Of a DNA stretch of 64,000 nucleotides, positions 10,220-22,038 are shown piece by piece (positions within the stretch are counted from its first letter, which is position 1; each line of letters begins with the position of its first letter). A program made the translations under genes and the position numbers. This DNA is from Neoarius graeffei (Eukaryota > Chordata > Actinopteri > Siluriformes > Ariidae). The notes beneath the pieces were generated by a model. That model made no database searches. It was not told the DNA's origin and saw only the letters and a program-made list of their open reading frames with translations. Location of the stretch: contig NC_083587.1 of NCBI RefSeq assembly GCF_027579695.1, positions 45,745,232 through 45,809,231 of the forward strand. The letters are read 5' to 3'.

Positions 10220-10484
10220 AAAGCAAAGGGGAGTCCCATATACGATTCGTACATTGGGGGAGTGCCTGTTAGAGAGCGCACTTGTCCTGGGCCATCGGCA
10301 TAGTGAGGTAGGGTGGCCAGTTCCTTTCCTCGCCGCCTTTAACTTCCCCAGTGTTTCCACCAGGTCCCCATTCACTGCTGGGTGGACAGGGAGCGAGCCC
10401 TAGATCCCCGTCGAGCCGAGGCTCGAACCAGGGACCGTTTGCTTAGCGGTCAAGCGCTCTAACCACTTGGCCACCTGCGCTCCC
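10220..10484 (-). mobile_element. tRNA-derived SINE (family B)
   Basis: The minus strand begins GGGAGCGCAGGTGGCCAAGT (box A TGGCCAAGTGG) with box B GGTTCGAGCC, resembling a class II (Leu/Ser-like) tRNA head. An unrelated body and a T/A-rich end follow. The direct repeat ATGTCTTTGCA is at 10209-10219 and 10485-10495. Only one copy occurs in this window. Confidence 0.85.
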
Positions 10485-10876
10485 ATGTCTTTGCACTTTG
10501 TCCTTGGTCGAGTCAGATGTTTCTTGTGCTTTTCTTTTGACTGACCCGGTCTTCAGCCACCAATCCATTATCTTTTGGACAGTTTGATGCTTAGTCTAAT
10601 TTGGTTACTCGTCGTTTCTCCACATTCCACGTTCAGAGGTGACGCTGATATGAAAGTGTAACCTAAACAGAGGTGGACAGTAACGAAGTACGTTTACTTG
10701 AGTACTGTACTTGAATACACTTTGAGTATCTATACTTTACATAAGTATTAAATTTTTTGGAAACTTATTACTTCGCTGCATTTGAAAGACATACATTGTA
10801 CTTTTTACTCCACTACATTTCTATCAAGGTCCTTGTTACTATGAAGCGGCTTTGAAAGTGGATGTTTTTTTTGTTT

Positions 10877-12590
10877 TTAGGGCCCGAGCACCGAGGTGTG
10901 CGGGGCCGCATCGGCCTTGCGCACCGGTTGGTGCGAAGCCCTATTGTATTCGGAAGGATTATTATTATTCCCTTTTTTCCTGCCTCGTTTGGCCTTTTTT
11001 GAGCTGGTTCCCATGGTTCAAAACGAACAAAATTTGGTACACGCATTAGTCATTGTAACCGCTACTCAGCCACAGAGATGTGGCCCTGGGCGTGGCTCAG
11101 GAACTCCATAGTGCCCCCTAATGTCATGGAGTCCCCCGATCGGCATATAGTTTCAGCTACACACACCAAATTCGGTATGTATGCAGGGCTCCCCAAGACG
11201 AACAACTTTCCTATATACATTGCATTAGCCACGCCCAACAGGAAGTGAGGTAATTGGGCTTGTATGCGTTTGGACACATCAATTTTAATATACTCCTCCT
11301 AGACGGTTCATCAGATTTATGTCAAACTTGGTATACATGATGCCAAGATGTTGCTGATGTTAAATTGCGAAGGGATTTTTGATGTGTTGTATTATGTTGA
11401 AATGGCAATATTATGAATTTTAATACTCGCCACATAAACAGGAAATATGTCAAAAAGTCATAGTACAGTTAAGGATTTGTTTGAAACTTCTCAAGTTAGT
11501 ATATAACGTGATTTATAACATGTAGACGCCCAATATGCCTTTCTGGTATAGCGCCACCAACTGGCCAAGGAAAGAATAGCGTTTTGAATGTGTGTTTTGA
11601 CACGTGATCAGTTTTAAGATACTCCTCCTAGACGGTTCATCAGATTCATGTGAAATTTGGCATACATGATGACGAGATGTTGCTGATGTTAAAGTGCGAA
11701 GGGATTTTTGCTATCTTGTAATATGTTGAAATGGCCTTATGATTTTATCATCTTGCCACATGTGTAGGAAATGTGTCAGAAAGCCACAGCGCGTTGAATG
11801 TATGGTCAGAAACTTCTTAGTTTAATAGGTGTTATGATTATGATGATATATAGACACTCAATGGACCTGCCTGTTATAGCGCCACCACCTGGCCAAGCAG
11901 AAAATATGCCAGAAATTGGCATTGCCTTAACTGATTGATCGAAAACTTTACAAAATATTGTCATGATTGTGATGTTCCCATGTGTAATCCACATGCCTAG
12001 GACAGCGCCACCATCTGGCCAAGTAGGAAATTGCAAAAAATAATAATAATAATTGATGGATTTACAGTTGAAACCAGAACTTTACATACACATGCTAAAG
12101 TTGACTAAAACGAGGAATTAAAGGAATAATCTTTTGGGAATTGATCTTAATATAATGTCTTAATTGAAAAATGAGGAAAAATCCAACCTTTAAGGACACC
12201 AGTTTTCTTTGTGAATGAATAATGTATTGTTATTACTGCCATCCTTGTGCATTTTGTTGCAGACATATTAACGCTGCATGTGTACACACACACACTGCAG
12301 ACACAGGAAAGCTAAGATGACTTAAGATCACAGCGTGAGATGGAGATAAGATGGAGACGCGTATAGTTTTGTACATGTACAAATGTACATTTTTACACCA
12401 CAGAAAAACGCGTGCGCACACTGTCTTTGTCTATCTCTCATCCGTCAAGCAGTCATCGCATTTGCAACATGCACATCACCTTTGAACACTTGATGAATAT
12501 ATGACATGTGACTGTTTTGTTGGGTGGCGGAATGTCCTGGGTTGCGGAACCACACGTGCGAGGGCCCGTCAAGGCCGCTAGCGGCTTTAA
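10877..12590. repeat. Unclassified 'GGGCCCGAGCACC' repeat inserted in hAT copy A
   Basis: It begins AGGGCCCGAGCACCGAGG and ends with CGTGCGAGGGCCCGTCAAGG. Both junctions were located by comparing with the uninterrupted hAT copy B. The interior contains near-duplicate blocks of about 350 nt (11290-11380 against 11620-11710, both with ACTCCTCCTAGACGGTTCAT). A Tc1-type end lies at 12065. I know similar sequences as dispersed fish repeats but cannot name a superfamily. Confidence 0.6.
12065..12230. mobile_element. Solo Tc1-like terminal repeat
   Basis: TA followed by CAGTTGAAACCAGAACTTTA is the style of end seen in Tdr1/salmonid-type Tc1 elements. The other end and transposase are missing. The right limit is approximate. 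Confidence 0.55.
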
Positions 12591-13917
12591 TGTTTTGTTT
12601 TCTAAAAGGTGATTGTTTTTTTCACAGCTGACACTAAGACAGCCCATCAGTAATCGCTAGGGTCACGTCACATCCATAGACTGTATAAAATCAAGTTCAG
12701 TGATTTCTCCGCAGCATTATTTAACACGATCAGTTGATGGCAGAATGAAAGGAGGCGGTTCTTCTGGAGAATGCGCGCCTTCATGACCATACCTAGAACC
12801 CGTGTTTCAGTTTTCAGAAAGAATTAAAGATTCGTTTGCTTTGTTTGGGGAAAACGAACCACATCACGGCATTCAAAAACTCGCCATCCAACCTGCGGAA
12901 GCATATTGAGGTATATAAACGTTTTATTCCAAGAGAAAGCTTGTAATGAAGCTGTCTGTGCTTTTAGAGCTAGCGATAACGTTGCAATAGCTATGCAGTC
13001 TGGTTAGTCAAATGACTTTCTATGGATTTGCCCGCCAAGTTGCCGTCACCTTGTCCACGGCTAACATTAACATGTAGCTAGTTAACTTGGACACTGTTAG
13101 CATGTAAAAATGGAGTTACACTAACATGAATAACATTAGCATAACATAATCTTGCCAAATAAACAATGTAGAAATCTTTCTTTTCTAGTAACATGAGCTA
13201 CTCAATATGATTTCAAGTTTGAAAAGAGTTTGCTAGCATGTCAGGTGGAGCTTCAGCTCTAAAGGTTTTACAAACTAGTCAGAAAATCCAGTCAGTTGCT
13301 TCAGAGGCATTAGGTTTTGTAAGTGTTGTGGCAAAAATACAACGATGCTTTGACAGAAAATGTACTTTTAATACTTAAGTATTTTTAAAAGCAAGCACTT
13401 CAGTACCTTAAGTAAAAAATTTGACTGTACAACTTTTCACTTATCAGCGTAACATTTGACGAGTGGGATCTGTACTTTGACTTAAGTAATGAAGTTGGGT
13501 ACTCTGTCCACCTCTGAACCTAAACGGACGTAGCTATAGGCAGTGTCGCAAAACTGTTGGCTTGCTTAATGTCCGACAAATTCAAATAACAGGCTACTAT
13601 TTGAATTTGCATAGGACTTTATTCAATATAGAAAGATGAGTAGCATGCTATAGATGCACAATGGTGTAACATAGGGGAAAAAATAAAAAAATTCAGGTTT
13701 TGATTTTATGTACTGAAATAACTTTTATTAGGCACAATTTTTACAATATCTACAGTATACTTATAAATTAGTAGTTTTTACCCATTTTAACCTTGAAATC
13801 AGCATTTTAATGCTTACCCATAATGCATTGCGGTCACAAAAAATTCTGTTTATTGCTATATCTAACCATATTTTTGTTGAAAACAAAAACACATTCGTGT
13901 CAATTTCAAAAGGGTTT

Positions 13918-14496
13918 TTACATGTGGGCCATAATGTCTTCATGCAGCGCCATATCTACCTGATACACTTCATTGCGTCCTTTGCCTTTCTTTTTCAATT
14001 CTTGGCTGATGTAGCGCACTGTTCCAGGGTAAACAGATGCAAGTTTTTTGTTATCCAATTTGAATGTCATATCTATAATATTGCTTCGGATGAAAAAGTG
14101 GCCTTGAAGAACCCTATTGCCTGTCTGAAAAGCACTACCATAATCATCAACAATGTCTTGTTCTAAAGTTACAGGTCCATCGCTAGTTACTTGAAGATAA
14201 TAATCAAAGTTCTCGTCTTCATCTGTGGCAGTAGCGACAGTGCTTCCCTTCTTGACTAGGTCATCAATGTGCAAATGTATAGCTTCAGCTAGTGGTATAT
14301 CGTGCTGTGAACGTGTTACTGCTGCAGAGCCCTCCCTTTCCAAATTGACTTCAGTCACGCCATCTACTAAATCTTTGAAATTACATTGATCACAATTCTC
14401 AAAAAGGCATTCATCACAATAGCAGGACCTTTCTCTCACTAAAATCTTTAGTTGCTGGGTGGATGTGATAACACTGTGAAGCTTCCTTATCTTGCG
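13918..14496 (-). pseudogene. C-terminal fragment of an unrecognised repeat-type protein
   Basis: An open frame of about 190 codons starts after a stop near 14497 and ends at a stop at 13918. It opens with basic residues, then the Cys cluster CYCDECLFENCDQC, an acidic middle (ATDEDENFDYYLQV) and a well-behaved C-terminal half (DDYGSAFQTG...LQGHFFIRSN...KKLASVYPG). It has no ATG at its start, so it is the 3' part of a longer protein. The style resembles uncharacterised multi-copy fish proteins that I regard as transposon-encoded, but I cannot name the family. Part of an expressed host gene is the alternative. Confidence 0.5.
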
Positions 14497-14872
14497 AGTT
14501 TAGTGGCAAACTTGTGTGCCGCAATTTCTCTATTCTCGAAATTTGTAACCTGAAACCCTACAAGAAATGTTTCATAATGTTTGGGATTTTGAAAAATGCT
14601 TCTAGCAAGTTTATTTTGCTGTATTTTTCCGTGAAACTTGGCATAAATCATCCTTAAGTGATGAGCGTGACCTTGTTATTTTGGTCTGGGTCACGGAGTT
14701 AGTTGGAAGCGGGAGAAATGAGAGTTTCTCAACTACAGCAGCACTTCTCAGCATAGATGGCTGGCGCGTTTCACAGCGTTTGGGATTTACTAAATCGACT
14801 AAATCTCTAGATCTACTGAAGCTACGAGGATATCAATCACCAGGATTCTAATTTACTGGGTGAGAAGTATTA

Positions 14873-15480
14873 TATGAGTGATTCCACGCTTATGGGTACT
14901 GAAATGGGGACATGAACTTATTTTTAAAAATTCACCTAAAACCATTTCTTTTTTTTTACCATCAGGTCACAAAACATGTAATCTTTAATGAATGATATGT
15001 TAAAAGATAACTTTAATTTTCTGAAATGTAATAAAAACATATTTATATGCCAAAGTCAGAACGTAACAGAAGTGTTGTGGACATATATATTCTCAATTTT
15101 AACAGTGTAGAATTACTTTTTGAAACATAGGAAGGTGATGTTTTAGCAAATATAATTAATAAACGTGTGTAGTAGAATAAACATACACATTCTTTCAATA
15201 AGATTAACATGGTATATAGCTAGATTGTAATTAATTTGTAACAGACGCGAGATGGACAATCGTAACAGAAGTAATGTAACAGACATCATTTTGGAACTCG
15301 TAGGCTTGACTTTGGCATATAAATATGTTTTTATTACATCTCAGAAAATTAAAGTTATCTTTTAACATATCATTCATTAAAGATTACATGTTTTGTGACC
15401 TGATGGTAAAAAAAGAAATGGTTTTAGGTGAATAAGTTCATGTCCCCATTTCAGTACCCATAAGCGTGGAATCACTCATA
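14873..15480. mobile_element. 608-bp inverted-repeat element
   Basis: Arms of about 185 nt (14873-15062 and 15308-15480) are near-perfect reverse complements, starting TATGAGTGATTCCACGC. The core contains four GTAACAGA motifs (15065, 15240, 15262 and 15276, approximately). TA at the outer edges would suit a Tc1/mariner-type MITE, but the duplication cannot be separated from the palindrome. Confidence 0.75.
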
Positions 15481-16096
15481 TTTTTTTTTGAAAGGTTTAT
15501 TCGCGCTACAAGTCCATGAAAGTTGGAATTGTTCGTGAAGGGGTTAGATTTTGGTAGCGTGACGCGCACAACAAGCAAAAGAAAAAAACAAATTTTCTTC
15601 CGAATTTCCTTGCTTTATCAAAATTTATTTTTTGATACATTAAAAGACTGTGTGTTTATAATATTTAAGCAATTTTTTATTATAGAGAATATTTGATCAA
15701 AACTTTCAAAACCGCATTCAAAGTGATTTTTCACAGGTGTAAATGATACACGTGACGTCCATAATTGCGTTAAATTTTAAGAACTAAAATTCTGTTAAAA
15801 ATTCTAGATTTGTCCTATCATTCTGGGGTTTTGCTGAATAATACTTTAGGGAGTTCTCTTACAATGCTGAAAATTCAATGAGGTTTTGGTGAAATTCTAG
15901 AAAAGTTATTTACATTGTAACGCGCCTGATAGCGATTGTGCTCACACAGCGTGCTACTCATAAAAACAATTCATCTGTGCCACTCATAACTTTTGCTCTT
16001 GGAGTCACATGAGCGATTTGAGAAACACTGATAAAATGTGATATTTTCTTACATCAACTCGCGGACCACCACACTTTGAGAAATGGTCAACATACA
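15481..16096. other. Repeat debris, no gene seen
   Basis: This is AT-rich sequence with no usable frame. It contains the inverted hAT-like end at 16017-16030 and a second degenerate one (GGACCACCACACTTTGAGAA) at 16065-16085. Confidence 0.4.
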
Positions 16097-17288
16097 CTAC
16101 GTTCAGACTGCAGCCTGAAACGACCCATATCCGATTTGTTGTGAAATCCGATTTTTTTGTTAGGCCGTTCACATTACCAATTATGAGACTTGTATGCGAT
16201 CTCCAATATGAACGGAAAACGACCCAAAAGTGTCCCGCATGCGCAAATTGACACGTAATAAGCACATCTACGTAATACGTAAACAAAAAAAACGCACTCC
16301 ATGTTTGATTTCTTTTTTTGTTGTTTAATTATCTGGTTAGTGTTAAAGTGTGAGGTCTTGTGTGTGTTTTTGTTTCTGAACTGAAATGAAAACGTGTAGC
16401 CTGGTAACGAGGGTTGACTCCTAAATGTCTCTCTAATTTCTATATAAGTGCACTACATGTTACTAGGAAGTAATGGATTTTTAAACTCTATATAGTGCAC
16501 TCGAGCTTCAGTAGGCAGTCATTTGGGATACGGCCGCTGTATTACCAAACTCTTAATTCAGGCTTAATAATTTGCACATATTTATTTCGTCATATTAATA
16601 AACTTTTTCTACATTTTTATAAATGTTTATTTAGATTGTTTATAGCCAGCTGAATTCTGCAACTTCTCTCAGCGCTGGCTCAAGGTGCATAAACACCAGT
16701 GCAGTTTGCTATGGAGATGAGGCGAGACCTGGCGATGTGGTTTTTGTGGTGGCGGCGGAACTCACACAATAATCTGATTAATATGGGCAGCAGACTAATG
16801 AGACCGAAGGTGTCAAATTACTGGAAATTTCCAGAACAATCTTATAATCTTGTAATACAGGATGGCTTAAGTTATAAATCAGTTATAGAAACTGTTTTAT
16901 TTAATCAGGCTAACAGATCAACATCCAGGTCCCTACCAAATCCACCATTAGCTTGATCAATTCTATAAAAGTCTATTTAAATTCTGAAAACTGTACAAAT
17001 GTTGTTGTTTTCCACCAAAGAGGCGGGATTAGCCAACGCAGAATAGTGACGTTTGTCTCTTGTTGATGACGTGTAGGTCGCATGAATGCGACCTGTCCGG
17101 TCAGACTGCAGTCGCATGTGAAAATAACGGATATGCATCGGGTTTAGGACCACATATCCAAGCGGCCTGGGTCGCATGTGAAAAAATCGGATCTGTGTCG
17201 TTCAGATTGTCAATAACAAATCGGATACAGGTCGCATATGGGCAAAAAAATCGGATATGGGTCGTTTCAGGGTGCAATCTGAACGTAG
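16097..17288. mobile_element. DNA element with long subterminal repeats
   Basis: The left end CTACGTTCAGACTGCAGCC is mirrored by the right end GGGTGCAATCTGAACGTAG. Both ends continue with multiple copies of ATCCGATTT and GACCCATAT in inverted orientation. The interior has no transposase. The structure is that of a non-autonomous DNA transposon, but the target duplication is not clear and the superfamily stays open. Confidence 0.65.
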
Positions 17289-18008
17289 GGAAACTACATC
17301 CATCATTACTTTAAGCATGACGTGTCATTTTAATTAATAAAGGAAAAAACATTGAATCAGAAGCCGTGTCCAGACTTTTCACTCGTACTGTTTTTTAAAG
17401 TATTTGAGGTGTATCAGTTGATAAGATAATAAAGGACTACACTGGTTGGTGTCGGGATATCTGCAGTGTAGCTTTTTTTTTTCTTTAAACGCTTATTTTT
17501 GCGTTCGTTTGGCATCCTGTTTGAATTTCTGGCAAATATTATGTCTGTAACTTCATTGAAGTCAAGTTGCATGCAATTTACAGAATAAACTCATAACGTG
17601 ATCTGTATTCAAGACTGCATTAATAGAGTGGATGGTAACTCAGACAGAATGCAGAAGGAATTGGCTGGTTTTAGACGGTGAAGGTACACAGCTGCAAAGG
17701 ATTACACGTCTATTCTTCTAAACAGCTCATTAAAAAGATTGCCCACCTCATGCGATTGGAGAGAAACCACGCTCAGATGGGCCTCGAGCAGTTTGTACTT
17801 TTCTGACAGACGTAGGCATGAATGTGCTTTATTCTGATTGAGCAATCAGTCTGTTTATTAACTTCTTATTAGGCTGCGTGTAAACGTAGCCAGTGCCATG
17901 TGCATGTCGTATGTTATTAGATCACCGAATCCTTCACTGATGTTGGCATTTCCTGTTTTCTAAGATATACGTTCTTTAAAAAAATGTTTTCTTCTCTCTT
18001 CTCTGCAG
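17289..18008. other. Intron sequence, no repeat recognised
   Basis: Apparently unique sequence leads into the acceptor at 18008 (TTCTCTGCAG). No frame or repeat of note. Confidence 0.45.
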
Positions 18009-18033
18009 ATTGGCTCTAGCCCCAACCCGATGA
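18009..18033 (+). CDS. Terminal coding exon of the unrecognised upstream gene
   Basis: A strong acceptor (long T/C run ending CTGCAG) is followed by A TTG GCT CTA GCC CCA ACC CGA TGA. In phase 2 this completes the split Arg codon left by the exon at 653-754, giving a protein end ...LLVTRLALAPTR-stop. A phase-0 reading would instead end SSPNPMM-stop. What follows is 2.5 kb of non-repetitive sequence ending in a canonical poly(A) signal, which suits a 3' UTR. The weak point is that the coding part is tiny and its pairing with the 653 exon rests on phase alone. Confidence 0.4.
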
Positions 18034-20590
18034 TGTGATGAGAGGCTGTGTGTGTGTGTGTGTGTGTTTTTATTTTATTGCCAAACTCCTGGCCCAAAAG
18101 GTGGTCAGGATAAAAGAAATGTACTCCTCTACAGTATGTGTGTTGCCGTTTTTGAAAGAAGCACTCTTGCACGCACGTGAAACCAAGACGGCAGTCAAAA
18201 GTTGGAGAGATGTGGTGAGGAAGGGGATTGGTTTTTGTGGATTAATGCCAAATGAAACTGGGTTGATATCTGCTGATGTGTGTGTTTTAAGTCTGATTAC
18301 AGAGTGCGGAATCCCTCACTCTAAGCCACAGGTGGTGTTTATATCATAGTGCAGCAGTTACACAATCATCTTAGTTATTGCCACATGGTCACTGTGGGTA
18401 TATTCTGTCTTTAGCATGTCGAAGTGAGTGTGTGTGCGCGCGTATGCGCATGTGATGAAGTCAAATTCTTGAAATTCTGCTCTTTAGAAGAACTTAGCTG
18501 TGTTTTTAATGTCTATGCGTTATTGTCCGAACAGATACAGAGTAGTGATTTGTCTTGAAATAATTTATAAAGGGCAGCCTCGCTCGCCTTTACAAGGACT
18601 GGTTTCAGACCAAAGAGGACCCAAGAAGCACGTTTATAGCAGATAGAATTATTCTAAGAATTTTTTAGCTTTTACGTCGATAAGCATATGCAAGATTAGC
18701 ACAGAGGACAAAACTAAACTGCACTTGCGTCCCTTTTCTACGTTCTATGCACATGTACAAATCCCGTAAATAGATTATATAAGGAAGAAAGCAAAGCAAA
18801 GAAAATGTCGCTTTATTGAAAGCACCCTTATAATGATTAGATTTTCTTTGCTAAAGGTAAACATTTTTTTTTTAATTCTTAAATCATGTATATAAATGCC
18901 TTCTGACCAATCAAGATTCAACAGCGACGTTGTATGAATGCAAATCTAATTAACTGTAATGTTGCTTTTAGTCTGATCTGTAGAAGGAGTCACGCTTCAG
19001 ACTGTGCAGTTATACAAAAATAATCTAATCTGAAGTGAATTATTTTTGTAGCGCGGTCTGAAATGATGTTCGGTTTTTACCACAGAGCAATTTGCAAGTA
19101 CAGTTTTGTTTTTGCTTTTTAAAGTTATTAATGAACATCACTTTTTTTTAGCTTTAATGTTGTGAGAAAAGTTTTGTTCTGGTTATTGATTGTTCTAGCG
19201 GTTCTAAACAGCCATTCCCTCACTAGCTTTTTCTTTTCCCCTCTCTCTTGTATTTTAAAGTTAGACAAACTAAAACAAGTCGTCATGCCGCGTAAACACC
19301 AGAAAGAGTAAACGCCGCTGTTAAAGAGACGACTCCTAACAACAAAAAGTTTTTTAAATGTATTAGTAGGATTAGATTATGTGGAGCATCCCTGTGCATG
19401 TTCCCGTTACTATAGAAACAATAGCGTATTAAAACGAGGACATTCATACAAAGCGGTCATTTATGTTCCAGACAGAACTATTGTCAGAGCCGTGCTGATA
19501 ACAGTATACGGTATGCTGTACAGTAGAACGTTAATCAGCGCCTTCTGACCGAGCAGTCGATTGAGAATTTTTAATAGCGCTGGTGGATAAATATAAATAA
19601 AATGGCTAATTGCTATAAGGTTAAGTGTCATAGTGCTATTTTCGGCTGTGTATATAATAGCTTGTAAGTGTTGACAGAAACACCGAGTATGTGGACAGGA
19701 AGGAGAACATGCCCGTCAGAGTGTGTCAGAAATGTTCAACGTCGACAGTGGCCATTTTCACTTGTGTATGCGTTTTTGTCGCTGTTGCTCGTGCTTTTGC
19801 ACAATTCAGTTATTAATTACGCAGTTACCAAATACCATAGGAAAAAAATATAACGGTAGATAGTGCCTATCATTATTCTATAGCATTTGCACCAGGACCT
19901 CACAGAGAAGTACTGAATTATACAAGGTTCGAGGGATGAAAAATGGACTTGTGGCCATATACATGACTGTGTATCCTCAGAAAAAGAGAGATTTAATTAA
20001 CCTTGCTTTCACTCTCACACCATAGTATACTTCTAAGACTTTTTTTAAATGTACAAAATGTGCTATTTATAATGCAGGGTGGATTATGCAAAGGAGTCAA
20101 GCTTTTTATTTCTTTGTTCTGGCTCAGTGGCTGTGTAGAGAACCAGTGGCACTCTTCCTCTTTCTCACATCAGTAAACGAAAGGCAAATCTGCTCAAGTT
20201 TCAGTTCCACATCGAAAGGGTCTGGTGGCAGTTTCTTACTGTCTCTCATCATGCACTGTTTTTAAAGGCAACTCCTGCCTCCTTATGTTTTTTCCTTTTC
20301 TATGCTGAACCAAATATTCTTTTACCTACAGAGTTGTAAAATGTAATTTCACAACCATTTTAGCATAGGAAACTTTTTTTTTTTGGGCCTCTGTCTGTCC
20401 TCAGTGTAGTACTTTGTATATTTTAGGGGTATCGTCAATCTCTTAGAGAAACCCCTGATTAAAGCAAGAACTATTCTGTGTATTTGTGCTTTGATTTTTA
20501 TCCTGTAAGATACTTTGAAAGCATTGCGAGGTACATTTTATTGCTACTGTAATTTTCCTGTTTTTTAATAAATGATTTCAACCGTTGCTA
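18034..20590 (+). other. Probable 3' UTR of the upstream gene
   Basis: It is 2.5 kb without any recognisable mobile element, unusual in this window. It has several ATTTA pentamers and a TG run at 18046-18067. The stretch ends at AATAAA with GT-rich sequence just downstream. Confidence 0.45.
20567..20572 (+). terminator. Poly(A) signal AATAAA
   Basis: A canonical hexamer in TTTTTTAATAAATG is followed about 25-50 nt later by GT-rich sequence (TGTGAGTGATGTATTGTGTA). It marks the likely end of the upstream transcript, about 180 bp before the cd79a start codon. Confidence 0.6.
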
Positions 20591-20751
20591 AAATTTGCTG
20601 TGAGTGATGTATTGTGTATGTGAAGGAAGAAAGATAAACAGTGGGCAGGGGAACTACGAATGGGTGGGAGTCAACGGGGGGGGAATGCAGTAATAACAAA
20701 GTGTTAACAGGAGGTCATTTTAGTGTACTTGTCTGCATGACTTCATAAACG
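20591..20751 (+). promoter_or_regulatory. cd79a promoter / 5' UTR interval
   Basis: Only about 160 bp lie between the upstream poly(A) region and the cd79a ATG. I see no TATA box. The stretch is purine-rich (GGAAGAAAGATAAACAGTGG; a run of nine G at 20676-20684). Transcription probably starts here, unless an untranslated exon lies further upstream. No B-cell factor site can be claimed by eye. Confidence 0.35.
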
Positions 20752-20791
20752 ATGGAGGCGAGACTTCTCTTCTTGTTCTATGTCTCGGCAG
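20752..20791 (+). CDS. cd79a: cd79a exon 1: start codon and signal peptide
   Basis: The exon reads MEARLLFLFYVSA plus one base of the next codon. The donor is GCAG/gtaagc, a consensus site. The hydrophobic run LLFLFYV continues into exon 2 (AAAASAVS), completing a normal signal peptide. Confidence 0.88.
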
Positions 20792-21954
20792 GTAAGCACC
20801 TCATTGTACACAATTTATGCCTTTTTAAAAATTAAAACAAAAACACCCCCCACACACATTTTATTAGTTGCACGTTCAGACAAAATGGTCTCTCAAAGGT
20901 GCTTCATTTGTAGTATTAATATTCATCTCTAACCTGGGGAATGAAATATAGTGTGCATTCTGTGTAGTGTCATGTCACAACCGTCATCTTTAAGGTTCTA
21001 ATTATGTACTTTAAGGTATTTAAAAAAAAAAAAAAACTCCATATCTTGGGGGGGGGAGTATGTAAAGAATATTTTTAAGTACATTTTTTCCACTTCCTGT
21101 ACTTTCAGAATGTTTTAAAATGGTACCTTTTTTAATTTATACTTCATTATGTTGCACTGAACTATACTTTAAGCGTCTTTTTTGAAAGACAATTTCAGTT
21201 ACCTCTCTAAGTAGCACTAAGTAACATTATTAGTATTTACTTTGCGTGTACTAACTGTCCATAAACTCCATTCTTAAATCTACTTGAGTGCAACTTAAGT
21301 TAAAAAAAAAAATGTATTTAACATTTGTTTAAACAGGACTTAATTAAAATTTAAAGATGCTTAAGTTGTCATGGACTGTTCCAAAAGAATGCATTTACTG
21401 TGTTTTTTTAAAGTATATATATAAAGTTCGAACATTAGAAGTATAGTATGTGCTTTTCATAGTAATTATCCTTTTAAAGGTGCACGTAAATGCACTTCAG
21501 TTTTACTTTTAGTTATTAGACAAGTTTAATCCGGCAAATACAGTTTATACCCATTGTAATCCTGATCCCTGTACTTCACTTTATGGTACAACATATAACT
21601 GATGGCCCAAAAAAAAAAAAAAATTTTTATTGTTGCTATTTAAAATAAAGCAATATTAAACACCCCGTATCCTTTGAATAATTTTCACCAAAACTCTGAA
21701 TGTTCTTACATTATTACACAAACTATAGCTATGAGAATAAGTAGCCATATTCACAGACACACGATATTACAATTTATAAGAATACAATTATTATATATTA
21801 ATATATACCAAGCCAATCTTGAGATTGGGGTCATACAAGAGGAGAAAACCTCAAGTGTGTATTAGTTAATTTTGCCTTTATCTTATTTGCGACAGGCACC
21901 TGTGAATGTTTGGCTTCACTGGAGCTCATCTCCTGCTAAAGCCGATCTTACTCA

Positions 21955-22038
<84 letters not shown>

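Larger units (their letters stand above)
10668..13516. mobile_element. hAT element copy A, with a large internal insertion
   Basis: The ends CAGAGGTGGACAGTAACG and TCTGTCCACCTCTG are flanked by an exact 8-bp duplication, AACCTAAA (10660-10667 and 13517-13524). The same element in the opposite orientation and without the insertion is copy B at 54027-55196 (1170 bp). By comparison, copy A carries about 1.7 kb of foreign sequence from about 10877 to 12590. No transposase is visible. Confidence 0.9.

Noticed and set aside
10410-10484. tRNA gene on the minus strand
   Set aside because: Box A and box B are present, but the sequence continues into a SINE body with target duplications and does not fold into a full cloverleaf by eye. 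The same holds for the V-SINE heads.
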